Source: Luidia sarsii
Lineage: Eukaryota; Echinodermata; Asteroidea; Paxillosida; Luidiidae
Assembly: GCA_949987565.1 (NCBI GenBank)
Contig: OX465113.1
Coordinates: 7,624,551 to 7,688,550 of the forward strand
Reading direction: 5' to 3'
Length of the DNA stretch: 64,000 nt
The notes beneath the pieces were generated by a model. That model searched no databases and was not told the DNA's origin. It saw only the letters and a program-made list of their open reading frames with translations. Of the stretch, positions 27,501 to 39,500 are shown piece after piece; position 1 is the first letter of the stretch; each line of letters starts with the position of its first letter. A program made the translations under genes and the position numbers.

Positions 27501-30500
27501 GCGCGTGGAGCAGCGGAAGCGCTCTCCAAAGGTTATCCACATAGGTCAGTAGTCATGCGCAGTAGAACGTCAGCCCGGCCATGACGCGCGAAATCCCATG
27601 GACTCTTGCAACGGTACAACCTCTATGCATACAATGTACATGTACAGTACATGTAGGCCTACTGTACAGTACATACATGTACATGTACTGTACATGTGTT
27701 TCTGGTGGTACCGTCCAGTTTTGTTAGTATTTCCTCACTGGCCCAGATGTCTTAAAATAACTTCAATTCTTCATCGGTCCAAAGCCGTCCGCGCACTGTG
27801 TCCGTCGCCACTTTGCAGCTACCGTGCTGTATGCGGATACCAGTTTCTCACCCCCCCCCCACCCACACGACCACACACACACGACCCTGTCTAGTATTGG
27901 TTACCAGCGTAAAGTTGGACAAATTGTTTGCCGAGTGTACGTACGTGTACATTGTGTGTACATGTACAGTGTACATGTACATGTACAGTACTGTACACCA
28001 TGTACTGTACATGTACAGTACATGTACAGTACATGTACACCTGTACAATACATGTACACGTACACTGAACATGTACTGCACACGTACACGCAAGATGCTT
28101 GTTTTCGCACGTTTTTCCAGGCATAGGCCGGATGTGGTCGCTGAAAACCGCAGGATCAGATCCCGCGTTGCGTTTACACTTGCATGTTGATCCCGCACGC
28201 GGGATCAGACCCGGATCTGATCCTTCCCGAGAGGTGGATCAGATCCCGGGATCTGATCCTGATCGCGTGAGCGTTTACACTTGCGTTGATCGCCCTTTGA
28301 TCGCCCTTTGATCGCCCTTTGATCGCCCTCGCGGGATCAAGTGTAAACGCAGTCTAATATTGTTACTAGTGGTGTAGCTATGGGGGGCATCCGCCCCCCC
28401 CCCCCCATGATGAAAGCTTGTCGCCCCCCCCCTCCACTTCCCCCCCCCTCCAACTATTGAGGCCGCCCTCGAGAGTGGGGGGATGGGGGTGGGGGATGCG
28501 TCGGTCTCGGCCTCGCTATGTAATGAGTTTGTCTTGGCCTTGGCCTCTGCACCTTCTGGCCTTTGAAAAAGAAAGTCGAGGCTACTTCGAGGAAGCCAGT
28601 TTTGCTCAAATTTCTCATAATTTCACGTGCACAATCAGACCCCAATGATTATAAATTCTAAATAGTATGGCTCCTGCTCATCATTTCCATAAAGAAGGCA
28701 TAACCAAAGTGAGCTTTGTGGCATAGAATCCAATCCAGCCAAATGCATTTCAGATACAAGTGCTTTGGAAACAAGTCTATTCTTAATTGCGCATGTGCAG
28801 TATGTTCTATGTTAACCACTTCGCGCCGGGACCTCCGAAATCGGAGCGCCGTTTGTTTGACTATCCGACAGGGCCCTCCGAATCCGGGCACAACTATTGT
28901 CCACATTCTAAACAAAGACTCTTTTTAGCTTAGAACAAAGCAATACGAATCCTGACAAAGACCCTTTTTGACACATGAATTGCACGATTAGCAGCAGTAA
29001 TTGTGCCATTGTGGGACCTTTACTGTGGATGATCGAGGGATAACACGCTGCCGCTGAAAGCACGCGGGGTACATTGTGTTGGCATGCCACACAGCCCAAC
29101 GGTTGTTGGTCAGGCATTTGAATTCTACCCACATTCTTCACCGCAATCTGTGTGCCCGGTTGGGGCCAACCAACTCGAAGATTTGACTGCCTGGAGTGGA
29201 GGCTAGTCTGCGATCAGGGACCGTCAGTACCGTACATGCACACACACGCACACACACACACACACACACACCCCCACACAAGTCTGTTACGCACAATGGG
29301 CCCTTTTTAAATGGATAATCTCTTGACAAAAGCCACAACGATGTCCGGATCGTGCCAAGTTTTACTCTCTTGTACCCATAGTATACCCTTATTGATTTAT
29401 ATCACAGAAATATATTATTCCGATTGTTTCAGCAAGATTTGAAAATTATGCATTGTTAAAAAACCGCCGTATGGCGGTCATGGGCACTGGAAAAACATCC
29501 GGTGCAAAGTGGTTAAGACTTGAAGGAATACTAAGTGGAAGGTTTGCGGTGACACCATGTAGCACTTCTCTTCCAAGATGGAGTGTGGGTCTGAAAAATA
29601 CCATTTTGGGTAATGTGCCCGTCATTAGGAGACTCCAGCAACTACCAGTACCAGTAGTTGCCTCCTAGGTCTCCTCTACCCTCGGCACCCACTCTCACGC
29701 TGACACGCTCCAGTGAACTTCCTCTCTATGCCCTGGTGATCACACTGGCAAAAAGATACTGCACACTCCAGTGGCGCACTGGGGAGAAATGATTCTCCAT
29801 GTCCCAGCGCTTTCATCAGGCATATAAGAACCGATGATAGTTAGAATCCAGCAGTCTTCTGACGACGGGCAGAGTACACAATACCTGAAACGTTGAGTTA
29901 CCGGCTCTTTTCAGAGCCACACTCCTTCTTGAATGAGAAGTGCTACATGGTGTCACCGCAAACCTTCCAATTTGATGAACGTTTCATAGTTGAACTATTT
30001 TGTCTAGTCTAAAGCGCTAATCTTATCAATATAATGTCTGCTAATTCCTCTATAATCATTGTCAGTTAGTAATTCCATTCAAAGCAACTTGTACGAGAAA
30101 CAGAGCTCTTTGTTGGTTATCGGAGGATAATCAAATTATATATTGTGTATAAACTGCTTAAAATAGTGTGTGGATCCTTGTTTTTATATCTTTTTTTGGG
30201 GGGGGGGGCATAGGGCAATTTAAATGTGTTACTTTTTCTTATCCTCCATTCAGGGAGTCACAGCGTTGAGTTTTGCTATTTCTTAAAATTGAACTTCAAA
30301 CTGACCTGGAAAGGAAAGTAATAAATGGAGCCTTGTAGCTCCCAAGTGAATAATAATAATAAAAAAATAAAAAAACACCTATGCATCGTAGCCTTAGATT
30401 TGGTGATTTTGGCATTAAAAAACATTTGTTATGAAATCAAATATGTGTGAAAAGCTTTGCCTTTTTACATATGCATGATATAACTGGCCAGCTTTGACCT

Positions 30501-33500
30501 CGGACACTGTGACCTCGGCCTCTAATGCTGTGACTCAGTCTTGGTCTTGGCCTCAAAAACCCATGAGTCAGACTAGGCCTTGACCTCGGAGGTTATGGAC
30601 TTGACTACAACACTGATTCAAACACAATAGTTTACCATATGATCAGTGTCACATATAATGCGATATGATGTGATCCTCTAAATAATCTGGGTACCAGCCC
30701 AAATGGGTGTCTGCCCCCCCCCCTGAAATTTGGCAGCCTCCCACCATTCACCCCCATGAAAGATTTCCTGGATACACCGCTGATTATTACATTTACCAAA
30801 GCAAAAATGTACCTATGAAAGCTTCATCATCAGGAAATAAGACCTTTCATCTGTCAGAAGTGATTTGATAGCAATTTGAAATCATACAATTTCAAAAAAT
30901 TTAATTTTCTTAGAACTGACCTGGTCAGGCATGGCAATACGTTCACCATTGATGAGAGTAAGCACTTTGTTGTCATCCATGACAGAGTTCATACTCTCGA
31001 TCCATAGTGTGTCTACTGGTGCATCAAACATCAACCACTTTTCATCTGGCTTTTCATCTATAATTCAAAATCCCAAACCCATTTTTTTTAAACAAAGAAT
31101 TTTTTTATACATGCACTACATCAGTAAGAACACAATTTAGTTTATCTGTATTACCTGAAAGCCTATCTATCTGAAAGGCTATCTATCTAGCTAATTAATC
31201 AGACTTGGCAAACACTATATAAGACGGGTAATCTGCACAATATGCAACTTTTTGTTTGATAAAGTGTCTTCCTTAAAACCCCTACACAACATTGGTCGAG
31301 GTCAAAGAATAGCATCCATACGTTGTCTGATCCGATATATGCATGAAATAGCACACCTGTGATAATTTCAGCTCAATCCGCCAACTGAGTCTCGAGAAAA
31401 TTGTAAAAACCACTTCATTTGTTTCGCGAAAATGCAGCATTCAACGCAGTACTGTTCCAAAAAATAGTTTAGATCTCGGTGATGAGACGTAAACTATTTC
31501 CAAAATACATTTTAGTCAGAAATACTTCAGTGAGAGGTTTCTACTATAACCATCTTCAAACTGTATAACTTTCATGTAAATCTGTGAACATTTCTGGGTT
31601 TTTTTATCTTACCAATGTTGTGTAGGGGCTTTAAATGGAGGGTACACCATTTGCAAACTACTGTACACAATTTCCTGACATTTCAAATTTGAGATATCAC
31701 TTACTCATCAGGAAGTTTGAATGGTATTAGATATTCTGTGAAATTTTAGCACTCCAAAATCTGCTGTTTTTGAGAAAATTTGTTGAATTTCCCATGATCG
31801 CTCCATGGATCGGTTGACAGATTAGGCTGAAACTTACGCAGGTGTTATTCTATGTATACATTGAGTTTGACGTAAGTATGGAAGCGATTCTTTGACAGTA
31901 AATGGTGTACCCTACCTTTAAAGGGGAATATGTAAATTTAATCTTTAGAATCACAATTAAGAATCACAATAAAAGGGGTGTAAATTAAGTTGTGTTTGAC
32001 TAAATGTTGTAATAATGCAACAGCCTCAGTTGTGTATTCCTCATTCAATATAGCAGATGGGCACAGTGGCCTAAGTTACGCATACATGTACTAATATCTC
32101 CAATATACCTTTTGATTGCCATACATTTACATACAAAAACATACCTGCACAGGTTTGTCTCATTACACTGGACAAAACCCCATCTGTCCATTCATTAGTA
32201 TTCAGATCAAATTCACCATACAGCTCTCCAAGTGATAATGCCTTGGGATTGATTGGGTAGTCCTGTTATGAAAAGGATTTTGTCAGCAGTGAACTAATAG
32301 TTAACATTAAACTGATTCTGAATGTATTGAATGCAAAATTTAATTCACCCTGAGGCAAAAAAACAACAATTAATAACACTGAATACCTTGACATAGTGAG
32401 AAGGAAAGGTAACTTACCCGGACATAGTTGAAATTGTTATCCCCTTCCTTCTTCAACCTTGACAAAGTTGCTTGAAGAACCCGCCAGGTGACAGTTTTGC
32501 CACTTCCAGTCTTTCCAACAATCATGACTGAATGGCGAGAGTTTTTAGTTTCATAAAGTTGGATAACCTTCAGAACAGTGCTCTGGATAGGCTGGTAGCC
32601 CTCTTTTTTTAACTCGGACTCAATCACAGCTTTCATCTGGTAACAGTAATTTATGTAACAGTATTGTTTCAAATATATTACTTCTTTGAATAATAACTGG
32701 TTTCAGACAGCCTTCTAAGCTTCAATTATAAAATGTAACTTATTAAGTGAACTTAATTTTGTTCTCTTATAATGTGTGTTATTTGTGAGGATATTCTTAA
32801 TTTTGGTAATTTCAAACCACTTTCAAACACATTAATGTTGTTGGATAACTGAGAAAAATTAGTCCACACATCTTCATGCATTGAACATCTCTCACGTCAT
32901 ATTATTTTATCCGTAACTAATTAACATGGCAATAGGGGTCAGGCTTCTAACAATAGGCGCATTCCCACTGGGAAAACTATTGAAAAGCAGATCGAGATTC
33001 AAAAGTTGTTTTTGTGTGGGCTGAACTGTGCATGCCTGAAATGTGACCCAACAGGAGAACCCCATATGCCTGGAATGTGACCCAACTGGCCTTTAGGAGG
33101 CACTTTCTGAACTGTGCACGCTTGGCTTGCTCAATACAAAGTACAGATTGAGCATGGCTGGTTGTGGTGATGCTGGATGTGTGTGCTCTGAATTATTTGA
33201 TGTAACTCTCTTTTCAACACCGTTCACACACAGTGCCCAACAAATACTTTAGAATCAGGAGTGTTTGTGAGATTTCATCGTTCACACACGGATCATGATT
33301 CAAAAATCAAAGAGTGAATTGCGATTTTTTGTGCTAGTGGGAATGCACCTATTGTAAATGACATCAATAACATTAAGAACAAATGTGTGAAGAGAACATT
33401 GGCAATTCCAACCTTGCCATAATCGATGACTGGTGTATCTACACCTGGGAAGAGGTCAGCCACTATTCCATTAAATAGTGGCAGGTCTATAGCTGTCATC

Positions 33501-36500
33501 TTGGGCACATTCATGTCTTTCATGGCTAGCAGTAAAATCTGTACAAAGTGACATAATGTGTTAATTTGTTAGTAATTGGAGATACCTGTATGAAAACATT
33601 TTAAAATAAAATAAAATTGACTGGACCAGGATTTGGATGCAAGTCTCTGGTTTATCCATGGAGGCTACTCCTTCCTCCATGGTTTATCATACCAGCACAT
33701 TAGCTATCCAGCACATGGGTGAGGCCACCAAAATTGTCCAATCTTTTTGCTGGGGCTAAGGGTGGCAGTCAGAAACATTTAACCATTAATTACTGTTTAT
33801 CTAAAGGGATCAAACCAAGTTTCATTAAATGCAGAAAACAATTAGTAGTAAACCTGGATACAGTTCCAGAATCACATAAAGCTTCTTAGTACAGTATTTC
33901 AAATACCCCTGTGAGGTAAGGAAAGTATCCAGGGATTTTGAACAATTTATTTTATAACAAAAACAATTCATACTAGTCCAGCATTTGAGCTAAATGAATG
34001 GATAATGCAACAATCAGGAACCAACATTTCTCAAATTTCACTATGCCTTTAAGAAAAGGAATTGATAGGATCTAAAACATCAGACCCCCTTCATTTTTGA
34101 GATTTGCATTTTTGTCATTTTGAGTCGGTAAGCAGTTCATAACATTAATATTACTAAGTCAAAACTCAATGCACCCAACAAAAAATATGCAAAGTATGTT
34201 ACACAATAAGTTCTTACCTCTTCATCAGAAACATTGGGTGCTGCCCGTTTCTTTTTGCCAGCATAGCGAAGAACAGATGTCAGAGCACGCAGGCCAAAGT
34301 CATAATGGTCCTGCTTTGATAGCTGTTGAACTGCTAGAGAATACAGGGTATGCACCTTCTTGGCTAAAACCTTAGATTTATGGAAAAAATAATATATATG
34401 ATGACTTTCATTAGCCATAAATCCCATACATAATACTGAACAAATGATATGGGTACAACAAAATCAAGCAAGAAAGAGAGTTAGGATCAATACGTCTACA
34501 TATTTCTGAATCATCTACACACGTTTATAATGTCAGCATACCTGTTGAATAACTGCAAGAATTTTAAAAATCAATGTTGCATGTCTGAAATGTTCACTTG
34601 TTCATATCTATGTGAAAAGTGTTCAGTTTTATAATACTAAAATTGTTTTAATTGTATCAGCAAAAGGAGTAAGCATGGATGATTTGAGATGATTTTAATA
34701 ACAAATAAATCATGAAATATAGCTCGCTCCACGAGTGTTGAATACTTACTCTTGTATTGTTGAAACCCTCACCAAATAAAATGATTTCAGCAATGTATCC
34801 AGAATCTGGTACCACCATGGAGATTGGACGGAACATTGACTTCAAATTATCAGGTAACTCAGTACGTCCAGCATAACCTTTGAACACAATATGCATGAAT
34901 GATTATGGAATACACCATGAAGGTTAGCCTTAACACATGAAATCTCAGTTCATCAATATATGCTATTTTGTTCGAAGTAATTTCTTTGATTATTATGTGT
35001 ATATAGTTATCTTAATTATGAAAGGAATTGTCTTATCTTAGTTATGTTAATTGGTGCATAAGGTTTACATCTGTTTATACTGTTCCTTGCTAGCATAGAA
35101 TAAAGATCTACAACATAACATACTGAATTAATCAAATTACACATTACTACTTCTTATAGCAGAAACAAATGATTTAGATTACATAAGACTTGAAGGTTTG
35201 CTTAGTGGAAACTACTAAGTGTATGGGCAATAGAGTACACACTCCATATGTTGAGTTACCGGCTCTTTTCAGAGCCACATTCCTACTCAAAAGAGAAGTG
35301 CTACATGTGTCACTAATCATAATTTGTCTACAAAAATGCTATAATTCCAATTGATATTTCTATTGATAAGGGCAGTGCATCTGTCATCAATAATATGAAA
35401 GTCAGAAGCCTTTTGATTATTTGTGAAATTGTATATTTGACCTGTTCAACAATGGTGAATGATTGCAGCAATCAATAACCAACTGATTTGGACTTGAAAC
35501 CAAAGATTTTGAGTGTGTGAAATAAATACCTGGATTCATTGTGATGAAGATTCCACAAGACCAGACCAAGTTGATCTCTCTACCTTCAAAAACGAATCTT
35601 GAATGGCCAGCAGCTAATGCTGATAGAATGGACAGAATCTGTTGAGCCACTACAGACAATACCTCAATGTTGATACGATTGAATTCATCAAAGCAACCCC
35701 ATGCACCTGTCTGAAATTTTAATGACATTAGAAAGAGGATTTTATTAAGAACGTAGTAGTTTGCATAATTGCATTACATTAATATAGCATTATCATACAT
35801 GCTATACAATTCTTGGGGTTTTTTCCCTTAAAGTCCCTACACAACATTGGTAAGATCAAAAAACATAAATGTTCACAGATTAACATGAAGATGGTTATGG
35901 TAGAAACCTCGCACTGAAATATTCTGCCTAAAATGGTGTATTTTTTTGGAGAATGAGTAAAAGAAATTGTTTACGTCTCACCCCTAGATCTAAATGATTT
36001 TACGGAACAATACATTGAATGCTGCATTTACACGAAACAAATGAAGCTTGTTTTCACTATTTTCTTGAAGCTTGGTTGGCGGATTGAGCTGAAATTTTCC
36101 CAAGTGTGCTATCTCGTGCATATGTTGGATCAGACAATGGATGGATGAGTATGGATGCTATTCTTTGACCTCGATGTTGTGCTATTCCTTTAAATTAAGA
36201 CAGCTAGACTTTTCATCAATTTAATTTTGAGTAAGCTTCACGTATAAATAAACTTGCAGTTTCTTAATGAATGCAGTGTTTACTTTTATAGATTTCCCAG
36301 ATGTTATAGCGAAATGCAACATTAGGTTAGGAGAGATATTTTGGCAAATTGGCAGAAACTGACAGAATGGTTCATCTGGCTACTTGAGAGCACTGTTGGG
36401 CTATAAAAAGCATGCATGTCCCTTTACATGAGTAAAAAACAAATTGCAAAATCGGCCCTTCGAAAAGTCATAACTAGAACAGCAAAGCTGTCATGGCTCG

Positions 36501-39500
36501 CTACAACCTAATCATTTACACTAAACAAATGAATGTACAGGTAGTTACATGTTACCATGTACAGTCTGCAATACATGTATAGTGTATACGGTAAAGACTA
36601 TAACATTACCACAGCGCCTTACCCCACCCTAACGTAAACCATGTATAAAACCATTAAACCCAAACCAAACCTATCCCAACCCTCAACCCATAACCCTACC
36701 ACAAAATTCTCCACCCCATCATCCCTACCCCAATACATCCCCAACTCCAGTCTACTCCTCCTTGGTAAATCAACGTGTTTAGAAAGAAACTGAATAAAGG
36801 TGTGGTTGTGGAGTACTTTCCAATGTACATGCACTATATAGGGAGCACATTAATTGTGTGTGTGACATAGACATAAACAAACCCACAATGTGTATCAATA
36901 ATCCCCTCCCCTTTAACATGTTTAAAGCAAAATACATTTTTAATACCATTGGGTAGGGTTGAGAATGGATGGTACAGTGTAAGTTATCAAAATATACATG
37001 TGCCTGCCATGCATGATTTGAATGTACATACACAGTACATGTACAGTCTGGAATATGTACATGTACAGTATTCTAAAACTTCAACATTTTTATATTGTCT
37101 TTCCTGATAATCAAAGTATAAACTCTAATTTTAGGTTGCAGAAATTAATGTTATTATATTCCCCCAAAAATAGAAGCTCTGAATCGTATGTAGGATTTCC
37201 TATGAATGAAAAAAAACCACCACTTTAACATCTGAATGCGGACGGCCGGACAGACGGACGGACAGACGGACGGCTGGACTTCAGCATTACATAGGCTCAC
37301 ACTGCTTCGCAGCTTGCCAAAAATTGCATATACATGTACATGCTGGATAGTTACCTGTGCCAATCCACTGAACATCCTTCCCATAGACTTGTAGTCTAGG
37401 CCTTCTGAACAATTAACAACAATGACATAGTTGCCAAGTGCTTTCCCTAAATCCTTGGTAGTTTCTGTCTTGCCAGTACCTGCAGGTCCTTTTGGTGAAC
37501 CCCCACGATGAAGATGGAGAGCAGTAGTAAGGGTAATATAACACCTTCAGTGGAACAAAAGAAAAGCATGCTGCACATTAATAAACACATTCAATAATTT
37601 GGGCCATGTATGAGTCCAATGAAATTGACCTTATCAAAACATCAATATAAAATATCTCTAAATAATGTGATAGCCATCATTATAGACTTTCATTGTGAAC
37701 AATTTGTAAAAATATATGCATGTATATACCTGCTTCACCAGTAGTCATATACCGGTAATCAACATGAAAGCATGCGATAAGTTCTGAATGTGTCTGCGTG
37801 ACGGAAATATCAAGTAGGAGGTTTGCGGTGACACCATGTACATCATCTCTTATGAGAAGGATTATGGTTCTTTTCCGAGCCATAATCCTTCTCTTAAGAG
37901 ATGATGTACATTGTGTCACCGCAAATATCCTTTATGAAAAGGTGCATTTTCACTGGTATAACTGACTTAACATACCTGTCTGTCAAAGGAGTGATTACTA
38001 ATCGTCCAGAGTTGCCAAGGTACTCATATCCATATTGGAACTGTGTATTTGTTTGTCTGACCACACAGTCTTCTATCTCTTTATCCCAGTAAACCCTAAG
38101 CTGGCTTAACCATTCAAATGCTGTCACATCATTTACTCCACTCTTGGTTAGCTTCTCAATCACATCACGAGCATGTACTTCAATAGTTACTAGGGCAACA
38201 ACTTTGGCTCTCATCATCTTTGTCATGTTACCACGAACCATCTCGGAAAACTTGTTCAGCATAGATACCTACAATAAAAGGTACCATACAATTCTCATAA
38301 TTACTTTGACTGGTTACTGTGGTATTTTATGCTTTAAAAATCAATTTCAGAAATAACCCCTCAATTAATACAAAAAGGGAATGTCATATATGGCAATAAA
38401 CACTCGATAGCAAACAGATATAAAGTGACAATACATTTCTACATTTCTTGTATATATCATACAGGAACAGAAAAGGTAGCATAACTAAACTGTGGGAAAA
38501 CTAAGAAAAGAAAACCACTTTAGTTATGGCAACATCTTAGAAAAAAAAGGTACATTACGATTGCTCAATAGCTTGATTATGATGTAAACTATGTACATAG
38601 ATTATGTAGATTAGGAACTTTTATTTGTTCACTTTCTAGCCTTTATGTATTCATAATCTTTTTTATACTTCATATTCTTTATTAGATAATGTTTTTATCA
38701 AAGAATGTCTTATCACTCTGGACTAATGCTGTGGTTTCATAAAAAAGAATGAACATTTTTGGTCTTGCCGCTGAAAATTCATGTTCATGGGGGCACAAAA
38801 AAATTAGAAAATTTGTAAGACCGTACTCAGACCTGAATTCAAAAACAAGAGGGGAAATTCAGTTTCAAAACCAAACGGCAAGATTACCTGGCTATATCTC
38901 CATCAAGTAAAATTCTTCCTACAAGAAACTTCATGTTTTATTGGCTTTTCCACTGTTTTTGTGATGAGGGAAAGCTTAAGTGTTTGTTCTAATTCAAAGC
39001 ATAAAACAAGTCTCAATTTTGATATTCAGGATGGTTATTTGGGGATTGTATGCAAATAAGCATGTATCTAATTTGTTGTGCACTAATGACTTTCACTTTA
39101 ATATACATGAACTCAACAAGTTAGCCTCTATCACATTGTTAAAACATTGGAGTAGTTGCAACATTTAAAGAAATCAATTAACTTCTGGAAAATTTGATAG
39201 ACATAAATTTCTAATCCTCTCAAATGTTTTAACATGATGAAATAATTGAAATTTAAACAGGTATAAATATATGACTAAAATCATACATTTCAGTGGAAAC
39301 TTTACAGTAAGTCAACACCAATTCATTATTTTTGTTTTAAATATAAAAATCCCCAAATCTAAATTTTAAAGGTTCCTCCTAGTAGAGTATTATGCCTTAT
39401 TTCTAATGATTAATGCATGTAGATATGCTACAGATAATACACTGGCTCAATGTGTTGTGGGCAGACATTTTAGGGCACTTGCCACTGTACCCCAGTGACA

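Noticed and set aside
27598..28198. Overlapping open frames on both strands in the TACATGTAC-rich core
   Set aside because: They arise from a palindromic low-complexity repeat (C-T-Y-M-V residues in all frames); no coding signature.
36600..36730. C-rich CCCTAACC/CCCAACC stretch as interstitial telomere repeat
   Set aside because: The period is irregular and TTAGGG/CCCTAA is not repeated in tandem.
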